Shown here piece after piece: positions 17,772 through 28,319 of a DNA stretch of 64,000 nucleotides. The notes beneath the pieces were generated by a model. The model ran no database searches and was not told where the DNA came from. It worked only from the letters and a program-made list of their open reading frames with translations. This stretch comes from CAVTYH01 sp963738835. GTDB lineage: Bacteria > Planctomycetota > Planctomycetia > Pirellulales > JADZDJ01. Position numbers and translations under genes: made by a program. Where the stretch lies: assembly GCA_963738835.1 (NCBI GenBank), contig CAVTYH010000003.1, positions 323,406 through 387,405 on the forward strand. Direction: 5' to 3'. Every line of letters begins with the position of its first letter. The stretch's first letter is position 1.

Positions 17772-18118
17772 GCCTCGCCCTGCCGGTAGAGATTTATCTG
17801 TGTACGCAACCAACTGACCTACGGCGTGGCTTTGATCGGCTGGCGCAGGCAGCTCTGGAACATGCGGGACGTGAAGTCACCACCGGTGGCCTGTACATGT
17901 TCATCAATCGCCGTCGTGATCGTGTGAAGCTGCTGTATTGGGACGGAGATGGATTGTGCCAATGGTACAAACGACTGGAAGCTGGCCGATTTCAGCTACC
18001 AGCAGTACCACCGGAGTCGAGTAGCGTGGCGCTGTCTGCGACGCAATTGTCGCTGATCCTGAGCGGAGTCGATCTGCGCAGCGTGCGACAACGGAAGCGC
18101 TATCGACAGCCAGCTTGA
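17765..18118 (+). CDS. tnpB: IS66 accessory protein TnpB
   Basis: 117 residues with the highly conserved IS66 OrfB core: PVEIYLCTQPTDLRRGFDRL, GGLYMFINRRRDRVKLLYWD and GLCQWYKRLEAGRF. The function of the small protein is unknown, but it is required for transposition of the family. Starts ATG within the end of tnpA and is followed 45 bases later by tnpC. Intact here, whereas the copy at 31 kb has a premature stop. Confidence 0.9.
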   Translation: MLSLALPVEIYLCTQPTDLRRGFDRLAQAALEHAGREVTTGGLYMFINRRRDRVKLLYWDGDGLCQWYKRLEAGRFQLPAVPPESSSVALSATQLSLILSGVDLRSVRQRKRYRQPA

Positions 18119-18162
18119 ATCGAGTGCGAAACTTTTTTCACTGGAGCTGGTTTCAATACTGC

Positions 18163-19691
18163 ATGAGCACGGACGCCGCTGCTTTGCCGAACGATGTTGC
18201 CGCTTGTCATGCGCTAATCGCGCAGCAGTTCTCCACCATCGACGATTTGCAGCACAAGCTAACGCAACTGGAACATTATGTGGCCCAATTGGTGCGGGCT
18301 CGCTTTGGTCCCCGCAGTGAACGGCTCGATCCCAATCAATTGACGCTGTTTGTGGCGACTGCGATGGAAGTGCCCCCGTCGGCCCAGGGCGTAGTGGAAA
18401 CCGCCGTTCAGGCTCACAGCCGGCGTGGCGGCGGACGGAACGAATTCCGGCCGAATTGCCACGCGATCGTATCGAGCATGACTTGGCTGAGCAGGAGAAG
18501 TTGTGTCCAGGATGCGGCCAACGCTGCCAGCGGATCGATTGCGAAACTAGCGAACAACTGGAGTTCATCCCGGCGCAGTTGAAAGTTTTGGAGCATGTCC
18601 GTTGGAAGTATGCCTGTCGGAATTGCCAGGAACATGTGGCGATCGCCGAAGTGCCGGCCAAGCCGATCGGCAAAGGACTGCCCGGACCGGGCTTATTGGC
18701 GCAGGTGGCAGTGGGCAAATTTAGCGATCATCTGCCCCTGTATCGGTTGGAAGACGTGTTCGCCCGCGGCGGCGTGGAATTGTCGCGCAGTACCCTCTGC
18801 CGCTGGGCACGCTGCACCGCCCAGTTACTGGAACCGCTGTACCAGTTAATGGTTCAGCATGTGCGTCGTTCTCATGTAATTCACACGGACGACACGCCGG
18901 TGAGTGTGCTCGATCCAATGCTTCCCAGAACCCGCACCGGAAGATTTTGGGTTTACTGCGGCGACTCGCAGAATCCCTATTCGGTGTACGACTACACTGC
19001 CAGCCGCAAACGGGATGGACCAGCCAGTTTCTTAAAAGATTATCAAGGTTATCTGCAGGCGGATGCCTTTGCCGGTTACGACGGGATCTATGCGGCTGGC
19101 TCTGTTAAACAAGTGCTTTGTTGGGCTCATGCCAGGAGGAAGTTCTTCGAAGCGAAAGAAGCCCAGCCGCGCAAAGCGCATCCAGCGCTGGCGTTCATCG
19201 CGCGATTGTACGATGTGGAACGAGAAGCAAAATCGCTGTCAGCCGAAGCCCGCCAAAGCATACGCCAAGAGCGAGCAGTGCCTATACTTACCGAGTTCTA
19301 CAACTGGCTGACGGCGTTGACCAGACGGATATTGCCCAAAAGTCCTATGGGTCAGGCGATCCACTATGTGCTTCCGCGGTGGGAAGGTTTGACACGGTAC
19401 TGCACGGATAGGGCACTCGCCATCGATAACAATCTCGCCGAACGCACACTACGACCGTGCGCTATTGGGCGGAAAAATTGGCTTTTTCTGGGCAATGATC
19501 GAGGTGGGCGCACCGCGGCAGTGCTATTCAGCTTTACAGCCAGTTGCAAAGCGAATCTGGTGGAACCTTGGGCCTACTTGCGCGACCTGCTAGTCCAGTT
19601 GTCATCCGCCTCGCCGCCTGCGGCCGCCACGCTACTTCCCGATGATTGGCTAGATGCACACCCCGAAGCTCGCCGGCGCTGGTCGAGGTAG
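18163..19691 (+). CDS. tnpC: IS66 transposase TnpC, one frameshift
   Basis: About 508 residues over two frames. An N-terminal coiled coil (LIAQQFSTIDDLQHKLTQLE) precedes a zinc-binding CPGCGQ...CRNC region, then the DDE catalytic domain: HTDDTPVSVL (first Asp), GYLQADAFAGYDG (second Asp), and DNNLAERTLRP (Glu). The frame is broken near 18446, where a G present in the other copy is missing (AATTCCGG versus AATTGCCGG). One single-base defect is the only lesion, so an active element with a sequencing error is possible. Confidence 0.85.
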
Positions 19692-19725
19692 CAGGGCAAT
19701 CGGATTCTGCGACGCCAAGAAGCTC

Positions 19726-19835
19726 CAACTTTGGCGTTTAATAACACTTTGAATTCAAGCAATGAGTTTTGAAACATTGAAGCCGAAAACATTCGCGCGA
19801 AATCGGTTACGACGACTCGTGCCGTTAAACCGACC
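19726..19835 (+). repeat. Interspersed repeat A, copy 3 (degenerate)
   Basis: Shares TTTGGCGTTTAATAACACTT, TTTGAATTC and a GTGCCG...AAAC block with the better-preserved copies at 9080 and 33268. It lies directly after tnpC, the same place as copy 2 relative to the other IS66. Confidence 0.45.
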
Positions 19836-19855
19836 CCGATCGGTTGCACGCAAGG

Positions 19856-19903
19856 TTGACATTCATAGGCACCGTGCTTATAGTTCATAGGCACGGTGCC
19901 TAT
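19856..19903 (+). promoter_or_regulatory. Promoter with overlapping BlaI-type operator
   Basis: TTGACA (19856-19861), a 17-base spacer and TATAGT (19879-19884) form a near-consensus promoter. A perfect 13-bp inverted repeat, ATAGGCACCGTGC (19865-19877) and its complement GCACGGTGCCTAT (19891-19903), covers the spacer and the region just after the -10; each half follows TTC. This is the expected layout for a repressor such as the BlaI-like protein encoded 22 bases downstream. Confidence 0.75.
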
Positions 19904-19924
19904 ATTTATCTGAAGGGTTTCGTC

Positions 19925-20304
19925 GTGAGCAAGAAGCCGGTCGGGGTCACAGGTGCGGAACTGGCGGTGCTGAAGGTGCTCTGGGCGCGGGACCGCTCAC
20001 GGCCAAGGCTATCACCCAGGCCGTTTATCCCGATGGCGCGGAGTCCGAGTTTGCCGCCGTGCATTCGTTCTTACAGCGGCTGGAACGCAAAGGACTGGTA
20101 GCCCGCGACCGCAGTTCGTTTGTCCATATTTTCTCGCCGACAGCCTCGCAAGCGGACATCCTCGGGCAAGAGCTTGAAACGCTCGTCGAGCGTTTGGGGG
20201 GCGACTCGATCGCGCCTTTGATCATGCAACTGATTGATCAGAAGCGGCTCAGCAGGAAAGAGGCCGCGGAAATTCGCAAGCGGCTCGACGAGTACTCGAA
20301 ATGA
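19925..20304 (+). CDS. BlaI/MecI-family transcriptional repressor, one frameshift
   Basis: Reads VSKKPVGVTGAELAVLKVLW, then in the shifted frame the winged helix (AVHSFLQRLERKGLVARDRSS) and a dimerisation tail (GGDSIAPLIMQLIDQKRLSRKEAAEIRKRL). Length of about 127 residues is normal for BlaI/MecI repressors, which bind palindromes and are released when a membrane M56 protease cleaves them. Start GTG 19925 with AAGGG upstream. A single G appears lost near 19998 (GCGGGACC where GCGGGGACC restores the frame). The M56 gene follows 13 bases later. Confidence 0.8.
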
Positions 20305-20317
20305 CGCGAGACGCCTC

Positions 20318-21492
20318 ATGAACACTCTCTTTTTATTGGCTGCGCACAACACAGTTGTCGCGCTCGTTTTCGCGCTGGTCGTCTTCGGACTGACGCGCGT
20401 TTGGCGCAATCCGCCGGTCGCCCACGTGCTCTGGCTGCTGGTTCTTCTCAGGCTCGTGGCTCCGCCGGTCGTGCAAGTCGGCTGGACGGCGCTCTGGCTG
20501 CCCGAATCGACGCCCGCGCGAGACCAGATCATTGCGGACGTGACACGAGCTGAGAGGCAGGAGGCTGGAAGCCACCCTCGTTTCGTCGATCGGCCGACGG
20601 CTCGAACGGCCGCGCGGGCGTCCGCGGCGAGCGAGACGAAGCACGGCTTTGCCGCCGAGATCGGTCTCATCTGGAATCGAGGGCGGCCTGTCTTGTTCTG
20701 GTTCTGGTTCGGTGGTGCCGTCCTGTGCGCGCTGGTCGCCGCGATGCGAATTGTTCGTTTCGAGCGATACTTACGAGGCACGCTGCCGGCGTCCGAGCGC
20801 TTGCAACGACTCGCGATCGATACCGCACGCAAACTAGGCGTTGGGCGCGTGCCCGATCTGCGATATATGGATGGCACGGAGGTTCCTTTCGTGTGGTGTG
20901 CCGGCCGTCGCCCGACGATTGTTCTGCCCTTGCGGCTAGGCTGCCAGCTTGATGACCAGCAGCTCGGCCCTCATTCTGGCTCACGAGCTTGCCCATTTGC
21001 GGCGACGCGACCACTGGGTGCGCGCCGTGGAGATGATCGTTTCGACCGTGTATTGGTGGAACCCGCTGGTCTGGGTGATTCGGCGGCAGATTCACCAAGC
21101 CGAGGACCTTTGTTGCGACGCGTGGGTCCTCCGGGCATTTCCCGGGTGCGCGAAACGCTACGCCGAGGTCGTGCTAAGAGCTGCCGAGTCGCTGAACCAG
21201 TCGCAGGTCGGCGCACGGCTGCTGCCGGCCAGTCCGTTGCTACGGTCCCGTTCTCTGAAAGCGAGGATTGAGATGATTCTTGAAAGCCGATTTACACCGT
21301 GGTTTCCAAGAGATCGTGTTCGTCATCGCCTTGCTCGCATTCCTGGTCTTGCCCTCTTTCGTCCAGATCTCAAAGACGGAAGCCTGGGCAGCCCCGAGTG
21401 ATCACGGGCGACGTCCCGGAAGCAGGCCACTCAGGCCACTTCTGAGTTTCCCTGCGTGGTCCAATTCGAGCAGGGCGCGACCCGCTTCTTGA
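20318..21492 (+). CDS. M56 (BlaR1-like) membrane metallopeptidase, two frameshifts
   Basis: N-terminal membrane helices (TLFLLAAHNTVVALVFALVV and VLWLLVLLRLVAPPVVQ), a long cytoplasmic loop, another helix (PVLFWFWFGGAVLCALVAA), then the zinc motif HELAH followed by LRRRDHWVRAVE and EDLCCDAWVL. This is the BlaR1/MecR1 peptidase fold, which senses a signal and cleaves the BlaI-type repressor. Indels near 20965 (extra G) and near 21285 split the gene. The third segment (EIVFVIALLAFLVLPSFVQIS) is the last membrane helix. The extracellular sensor probably continues into the next fragment. No beta-lactam-binding domain is seen, so the signal is unknown. Confidence 0.75.
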
Positions 21493-21876
21493 AGGGCGAC
21501 AAGATCACCATCGTCGAAGTCCGAGGCACCGCCGACAAGTTTACCCCGGGCAATATTTACTGGATCAAGGGAACGTACACTCTGGCCTCACACGACCGCG
21601 CCACGTTGGCTGCCTTCTCACGGCGAAGGACGGCAGCCAGCGGTAAGGGTCCTACCTGAAAGTCCAGGCGACGGTCGTCAATCAGGGAGAGGGTACGTTC
21701 AAGCTGTTCCTGCCGATGTCCTACCTCGGTTGGCCGCATGTCACTTTTTACCCGGCCGAGGGCGGAGCAGATTTCGGCGGCAACTATTTTGGAACGGGCG
21801 ATTCCGTCCTGAAGCAGTGGTGGGGGTCAAAAGAAACAGATCGAAAAAGGACACGTGCGCCGCAGGATCAAGTAAC
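21456..21876 (+). CDS. Probable extracellular C-terminal domain of the M56 protein, frameshifted
   Basis: Two frames carry one continuous-looking beta-rich domain: VQFEQGATRFLKGDKITIVE, GNIYWIKGTYTLASHDRATL, then in the next frame LKVQATVVNQGEGTFKLFLP and GWPHVTFYPAEGGADFGGNY. No start codon or ribosome-binding site is evident, and the segment follows the last M56 helix, so a fused periplasmic domain is the simplest reading. A separate small exported protein is the alternative. I recognise the pattern only as a planctomycete conserved hypothetical. Confidence 0.4.
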
Positions 21877-22488
21877 ATGGAGAATGCGAACGGTCGTCAG
21901 ACGAAGCAAGTTCCGTCCCGCCCGGGAGATGTCGAAGTCGGTAAGGATCAGTCAGCACCTTTGCTCTCGGACAAGCTAATGGAACAAATAACACAACAGC
22001 GGGCGAAAACCTGGCAAATACAATTACACTTGGACATGCCCAGCCTGGAGCCGGGAGCCGTGCAATATGCAGTCCTCGACAAAGATCCGGTTCCTGGGTA
22101 CATAGCCCAAATCAAACTGCTACGGAAGTTCCATAACCAGCAGCTTGAGCAGGCGGACACCAAGACCATGGAAAGACCTGGTGGCGTGGCGCAGATGAAG
22201 ACGGATTGGGATAACGGCTTTAAGGATGTAACCGGCGAAAATCTGTATTTATTGACAAAAAAGGGGACGGAACTGTCGTCTAATGGGCCTGTCGGACAAA
22301 AGTGGGTCGTTACCAGGACGGTCGACATCGAGGGACGACCGGTCTGTTGGAGTATTCCGACCGAGGTGAAGACTGGCGAAAAGAACGACCTTACCTTCGA
22401 TAAGAGCAATACCTTCGACCTGCAAACCCTATACGACAAGGTGATGAAAGAGCCGTCTGGCCTTGGCGAGGGGGAAGAACCCAAATAG
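21877..22488 (+). CDS. Hypothetical protein
   Basis: 203 residues from ATG 21877 (MENANGRQTKQVPSRPGDVE...). Soluble and mixed in charge, with segments such as MEQITQQRAKTWQIQLHLDM, VLDKDPVPGYIAQIKLLRKF and KKGTELSSNGPVGQKWVVTR. No signal peptide or membrane segment is seen from this start. The frame is open further upstream (to 21730), but that part overlaps the preceding domain in another frame. Function unknown. Confidence 0.45.
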   Translation: MENANGRQTKQVPSRPGDVEVGKDQSAPLLSDKLMEQITQQRAKTWQIQLHLDMPSLEPGAVQYAVLDKDPVPGYIAQIKLLRKFHNQQLEQADTKTMERPGGVAQMKTDWDNGFKDVTGENLYLLTKKGTELSSNGPVGQKWVVTRTVDIEGRPVCWSIPTEVKTGEKNDLTFDKSNTFDLQTLYDKVMKEPSGLGEGEEPK

Positions 22489-23286
22489 TTGCTTCGGTCT
22501 TGGTGAAGAATGCGGAACGCGTAGAATCATTCGCTACGGGCGCCGGTCCAATGCGAAGCCCGAAATCATTCTACCTGAAACGACGTGGGCCAGTATCATA
22601 GGCAGTGCAAAAAAAAGTTCAATCGCCGGCCGATTGTCTCCAAGTATCCGCGATCGGACTCATTGGCATCTCCTATCTCGTCTGGCAATCGCTGAGAGGT
22701 CGTGCAATCCCGCCAGCCAACATAAGTCCGGGAAATATGAAATCATATTTGGAATCGTAAACTCGTCAGCGCGTTGGAACCGCCGTCAACCCACCGATCT
22801 AGAATTGGTGCCGGAATCCCTCAAAACCACCTGCTCGCAGAAGAAGTTGCGGCCCTGTGTTTTGTGAAACGGTTACACAATTTACACGCTTTTGCATCGT
22901 TTGCAACCGATTCTCTGACACAACTCTGACACTGTCGAATCTGCGTCGACGTGTCGAACCGAAGCGCACTAGGTTGCTGCAGGAATGGCCGTGCCATGAG
23001 CCGAACGGAGCGGCAACTAGCTCGCTTTGGACGAGTTCTCGGCACTTTGATTGCCGAGATGAGTTCTCAGACGTTCGTGTCCGAAGATTTTTGGCCGCAG
23101 AGCTCTTGTCAAATACCCAAGGTTTTCCGGGACCGAAGTCCAAATCCGCTCGCCCCGACAAGTCTTCAAATTGATATTGCTCGAATTGCTATGCGCGGTT
23201 TGAATAGCCGCCGCTTGAGCCCCAGCTGACGCATCGACCGCGGATCGGCTGCACAATCCCATACTCTTTGAAAGGGTGAACTCGCG
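22489..23286. other. Region without a supported gene
   Basis: Several 70-130 codon open frames exist on both strands, none protein-like in composition or start context. No repeats or strong hairpins stood out. It may hold decayed sequence. Confidence 0.4.
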
Positions 23287-23792
23287 ATGAGCATTCGATT
23301 TTCACGCTTGGCAATAGGTATCTTAGTTGTCGCAGTAATGGCCCTGATGTCGGGCCGCTGCTGGGCGATCTTCTACGGCCTTGGCCCCTCCAAAGACGAG
23401 TGGGGCGGAAGTACGACGTGGCGGTTACGCAGGCTGATAAGGACAACCTGAACGTCGTGTTTACATTGGCCGACGAAGGAAGACTGAAGCCCTTCTATAA
23501 ACTCGAGCTGATTTCCATGAGCAAGTCCGCAGACAATCAGGGTAGCCGTATGTATGACATGCGGTCGCCATTCGAGCTCAAAACGACCGCCGAAGGACTG
23601 GCACTGGTCAGGTGCAGATACGCAAGGAATTTACAGACCGCCATGATTCGGATCCTCACCCTCACCGTCGACGGCCAGCGACAAACGAGAGGTGCTGCGT
23701 ACTACGACATTCCGCTCAATAGGTATTTGAAAAAAGCCCCGGCGGCAGGTTCGCCCTTGGCGTCGCCGCCAGCATCGAAATCCAGAAATTAA
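23287..23792 (+). CDS. Small exported hypothetical protein, several frameshifts
   Basis: Starts MSIRFSRLAIGILVVAVMAL with a signal peptide ending near CWA, then IFYGLGPSKDEWG. Near 23403 the frame changes to KYDVAVTQADKDNLNVVFTLADEGRLKPFY. Around 23598-23640 a compensating pair of indels seems to hide a GQVQIRKEFTDR segment before IRILTLTVDGQRQTRGAAYYD and a Pro/Ala tail. Roughly 165 residues if repaired. Family unknown to me; the three lesions illustrate the indel problem of the window. Confidence 0.5.
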
Positions 23793-24800
23793 ATGAACGG
23801 CGCACGTTCTACCCGCGCATGTTGCCGCCCTAAACGGCCAGCACGACATGCCGCACTAAATCGCCGCCAGACCGGCGCTCGAGCACATTCTTAGCTGACC
23901 CATGCCCGGGCTCGGTTAGCGTGTTCCACAGCACACCGGGGACGGTCAACTCGGCCCGCAAGGGCCGGCCGGCGTTGTCGAAGGCCACGTGCACCGGCCC
24001 CGACTGGGCCGGCAGGCCCAAGCTGCGAAGTGAATCTCGATGTTCCCGTGCAGCCGTTTGGGCATGTCCTGCGTCGCAGTTAGTCGCCGTGTCCGTTGGG
24101 CATCTCATTGTACGGCAGCCGCTGCGTAAAGTGGTCGGTCCGACACACCGACGCCATCTCGCGGCATGCGAAAGCCTATTCGGAAAGGTGGTCGTGGGGA
24201 CCGTTGGCCATCCGAGGTGCCGAGAAGCAATCGGTCGTGACACGTCTCGTAATACGACCGATTCTAATCCGAGCGACGATTCTCATGAACGTGTACGTTT
24301 GACGGCACGACTACAGCGTGCCGGAAGTCGTCCGTTTTCTCAGAATGGAGTTCTGAGCAGATTTCTCCAGTCGGATGCGCCATCAAACGAACATCACCGG
24401 CCGGAATCAGCTTCATTGTCCTGCGGGTTAGGCGGCTGTCAAACTCACGCTTCAGTTTCTGGGGAGAAAGTCGTTCGGGTGGGAAGTACTAGAGTTACAA
24501 TTGGGAGTGGGGCACACGGGTGCAGGTCGGTCGAGAACGTCTCAGCCAAGGGGAGCGTCGACAAGACCGAAAACTTGCCGCCCTGAGAGACCCAAAGCCC
24601 CGCCGAGTGACTCGACGAATTCGGGCTCAATTCCGATCCCTTGCGTTGCTCGGATGAACAGGATGGACAGGTTGGGCGGCAAGGCGTCTGACGTCTGAGG
24701 TTTGCTATAATGTCGCCATGTGGATCGCTTGGTCCCTTTGTTTCCCCGACAGCAAAGTCTCTCTTTGTTTTCCCAGTGCGAACTGGATTTGGACGGTCTC
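23793..24800. other. Largely empty region with one repeat
   Basis: No convincing gene. A minus-strand frame (23830-24243) ends in a protein-like stretch (GPVHVAFDNAGRPLRAELTV) but has no credible beginning. Interspersed repeat B lies at 24273-24391. Confidence 0.35.
24273..24391 (+). repeat. Interspersed repeat B, copy 1
   Basis: Aligns with 47649-47766: shared CGATTCTC, TACGTTTGACG, CGTGCCG, GTTTTCT, GAATGG and TGAGCAG blocks in the same order and spacing. A CGGCACG/CGTGCCG hairpin lies at its centre. Confidence 0.6.
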
Positions 24801-27124
24801 ATGGTCACCATACTGTCTCTTGCTCGGGCGTACGTAACGAGCTTGGACCGTACCTTGCCGGTCTTGATCTGCGCCTGTTTCTGGCGGGGGCGACGACCGG
24901 CACGTGGGCGGCCGATGGGGAGCGACCGCGGCGCGTGTTGATGGTGCACTCGTTCGGGAGCAGTGCGCCGCCGTTCACGACGCATTCGACGGCGTTTGAG
25001 TCGACGCTCAAACGGGAGTTAGGCACAGCGGTCGACCTGGATGAGGTATCGCTGGACATGGCGCGGTATGCGCAGCCAGACATGGAGGAGGCGTTCGCGG
25101 AGTTTCTGGGGAAGCGGATGTCGGAGTGGCAGCCGGACCTGGTGGTGCCGATCGGGTCGCCGGCGGGCAAGTTCGTGGCGAAATTCCGGGACAAGCTCTT
25201 TCCCCAGACGCCGGTGATTTATTCGGGGATGGACAGGCGGACATTGCCGGCCGATGCGTTTGCGAAGAACGCGACGTTCGTGGGAGAGAACTTCGATTTG
25301 AAGGGGCTCGTGGAGGACATACTCCAGCTCGATCCGGAGACGAAACAGGTTGTGGTGATTCTCGGGGCGACATCGCTGGAGCGGTATTGGACGACGGAAT
25401 TCCAGGAGGCATTCGCGCCGTTCACGGACGGGTGAAGTTCACTTGGGTGAACGACCTGTCGTTCGATCAGATGCTGGACCTGGTGTCGAATCTGCCGCCG
25501 CACTCGTTCGTTCTGCTGGGGCTGTTCATGCGGGACGCGTCGGGGGTGACGTACAACGAGGACGACGCGCTGTGCGCCTGCACGCGGTTTCACTGCGCCG
25601 ATCAACGGCCTGTTCCAGCATCAGTTGGGGCTGGGGATCGTCGGGGGCAGGCTGTACCAGGGGGAGTTGGAAGGGGAGGAGTCGGCGCGCGTGGCGGCGC
25701 GAATCCTTCGCGGCGAGCCGGCCTCGAGCTTCGCTCCGATATTTATCGGGACGCGCCCGCCGACGTACGACTGGCGCGAACTGATGCGCTGGGGGATCAG
25801 CGAAAGCCGGCTGCCGCCGGGGAGTGTCGTGATGTTCCGCCAGCCCACCGTGTGGGAACGGTACTGGTGGCAGATGGTCGGGACGGTTGCACTGATCGTG
25901 ACACAAGCCGTGTTGATCTCCGCGCTGCTGATTCAGCGCCGGCGGAGATACCTCGCCGAGCAGGCGCAAAAGAAGGCGCAAGCCGAAGTCCAGCAGAAGC
26001 AGGACCAGATGGGCCTCGCCGCGGAAGCAGCAAACGCGGCGATGTGGGTTTGGGACGTCTCTGCCGACGATTTGTGGATGACAGAGCAGGGCCGCTCGCT
26101 GTTTGGCTTCAAGCCCGATGCGCGCATCAATTTCGCGGCAACCATGGATCGCGTGCACCCCGAGGATCGCGCCGCGCGTGAAAGCGCGATCAAACGAGCG
26201 TTGGAAACGCGAGGCGGATACGAAATCGAGTATCGCTTGCTGGAGCCGGACGGCGTGGTCCGCTGGATTAACGGGCGCGCTCGTTGTGTGGAGCCCAACG
26301 ACGGCACAGGCCTGAAGCTCTTCGGCGCTTCGATGGATATCACGGCTCGCAAACAGGCGGAGGCGTCAGCCGCGCAGGAGCACGAGGAACTCCGGAAGAA
26401 GCGGGCAGAGCTGGAGCACGTCGCACGCGTGGCCACCCTTGGCGAACTGACCGCAACCGTAATGCACGAAATAGCCCAGCCACTCGCCGCGATCCTCGCC
26501 AACTCCTCCGCCGGAATCGACTACCTCGACGCACCTGAACCCAACCTTCGGGAGGCGCGTGCCGCGCTCTCCGACATCTGCGTGGACACCGAACGGGCCG
26601 CCGAAGTCATTCGTCGGCTGCGCGACATGCTCAACGCGACACGCCGGGCTTCACCAGCCTCGATCTCAATCAGCTCATCCGCGACGTCGATCGCATCGTC
26701 CACAGCGACGCAGTCGCCCACAAGGTCACCGTTGAACTCGACCTGTGGCCCGGCGTCCTGCTGGTCAAGGCCGATAACGTTCAACTCCAGCAGGTGATGC
26801 TGAACCTGATGCTCAACGCCTTCAGCGCATGGGTGAGGCCCAACTCAACGGCGAGCGGCGCCTGATCGTGCGCACAAGTCGATTGACGCCTCAAACGTCC
26901 TGGTCGAACTGGAGGACAGCGGCACGGGAATCGCCCCGGAAAAACTCGAGTCCATCTTCGACCCCTTCATCACGAGCAAGCGCGACGGCCTGGGGATCGG
27001 GCTGGCGATCAGTCGCACGATCGTCGAACGCCACAGCGGCAAAGTCTGGGCTGCCAACAATCCCGACCGCGGCACAACGTTCTCAATCACGCTGCCGATC
27101 GGCGCGAGTGAGTCTAACAGGTAG
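24801..27124 (+). CDS. Membrane sensor histidine kinase with periplasmic ABC-binding-like domain, many frameshifts
   Basis: Reconstructed across at least five indels (about 24880, 25432, 25580, 26640, 26830, 26880). Order: signal peptide (MVTILSLARAYVTSLDRTLP...), periplasmic domain of the ABC-transporter substrate-binding type (RVLMVHSFGSSAPPF, DLVVPIGSPAGKFVAKF, VVVILGATSLERYW), membrane helix (YWWQMVGTVALIVTQAVLIS), PAS domain (AANAAMWVWDVSADDLWM... GASMDITARKQAEA), HisKA with phospho-acceptor His in VMHEIAQPLAAILANS, and HATPase (NVQLQQVMLNLMLNAFSA, FITSKRDGLGIGLAISRTIV). The FixJ-like regulator follows after 58 bases. Together they form a two-component pair sensing a small periplasmic solute. 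All domains are complete, so the lesions look technical. Confidence 0.75.
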
Positions 27125-27182
27125 TTTTCCAGGGCCGATGCGAGGAGATAGACCCACCAATGCCGCAGGAGCGAAAGCAAAT

Positions 27183-27802
27183 ATGACTTCTTCTTCCCCA
27201 ATCGTGCACGTCGTGGACGACGACGACTCCGTCAGGACTGCGGTGGCACGCTTGTTACGTGCGGCTGGCTATGAGGTGCGGGTTCATGCGTCCGCCGGCG
27301 ACTTTCTAATAAACCGACAATCCGATTGCCCCGGTTGTGTAATATTGGATGTTCGGATGCCCGGTCCGAGCGGGCTGGATCTGCAAGAGGCATTCGCCAA
27401 GTCCGGCGACTTGATACCCATCGTGTTCCTTTCGGGCCACGGCGATATTCCGACCAGCGTCCGGGCGATCAAGACCGGGGCCGTAGATTTCCTCACCAAG
27501 CCCGTTGCGAAGAAGGTTCTGCTGTCGGCCGTTGAATCTGCTTTGGCTCGTGACGAGAAAAATCGAGCGGATCGAGCCAGGCTGACCGATTTGGGAGCTC
27601 GCTACAAGTCGTTGACTCCGCGCGAAGCGCAGTGTTTTCGCGTGTTACCGCTGGCAAGCTCAATAAGCAGATTGCCGCCGAGCTGGGTATTTCCGAGCGG
27701 ACGGTGAAAGCACATCGTTCAACCTTAATGAAAAAATTCGACGTGAAGTCGGTCGCCGAGTTGTCCCGAATCGCGGAGCAACTCCATACGCCGGGTTGCT
27801 GA
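27183..27802 (+). CDS. FixJ/LuxR-type response regulator, one frameshift
   Basis: Receiver domain: IVHVVDDDDSVRTAVARLLR, phospho-acceptor Asp in CVILDVRMPGPSGLDL, LSGHGDIPTSVRAIKTGAVD and the Lys in FLTKPV. After a linker comes the LuxR-type HTH: SLTPREAQ, then in the shifted frame GKLNKQIAAELGISERTVKA and HRSTLMKKFDVKSVAELSRI. About 205 residues, normal for FixJ-family regulators. The indel lies near 27640. It is preceded by the sensor kinase and is its likely partner. Confidence 0.8.
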
Positions 27803-28032
27803 TCGGCGTTGTCATCTGGATTGGAACGTCTGTCCACCTGTACTAATGGGAAGGTGTGCCTGCGCCAAAGGACGTTTTACGGTGGTCCTTGGCTGCTCCA
27901 TACTTCCCGTCGTGAACTGCTCGAAGGGGACGACCTTGACGCCCGCCGGTCTGAAATTGTGAGCTCCAATGCCAAGACCGGTAACTCAGAGATGATCTGC
28001 ACCGGTTTCACCCCGCTCAGGAGGAGTACGCC

Positions 28033-28249
<217 letters not shown>

Positions 28250-28319
28250 CGTCGCCACCGGCACTGCCCAGGTCAAGCTCAAGTTGTTCTATCTTCAAAA
28301 AAAAAAGGAGTAGTGATCG

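Larger units (their letters stand above)
17326..19700 (+). mobile_element. IS66-family insertion sequence, copy 1
   Basis: The left end starts GTAAGCGCGCCAGCAACCAC, the canonical GTAAGCG terminus of IS66 elements, followed by three ORFs in the standard order (tnpA, tnpB, tnpC). I could not find the inverted CGCTTAC right end within 400 bp of tnpC; interspersed repeat A lies there instead. A second copy at 30874-33233 is about 90 percent identical. Confidence 0.85.
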
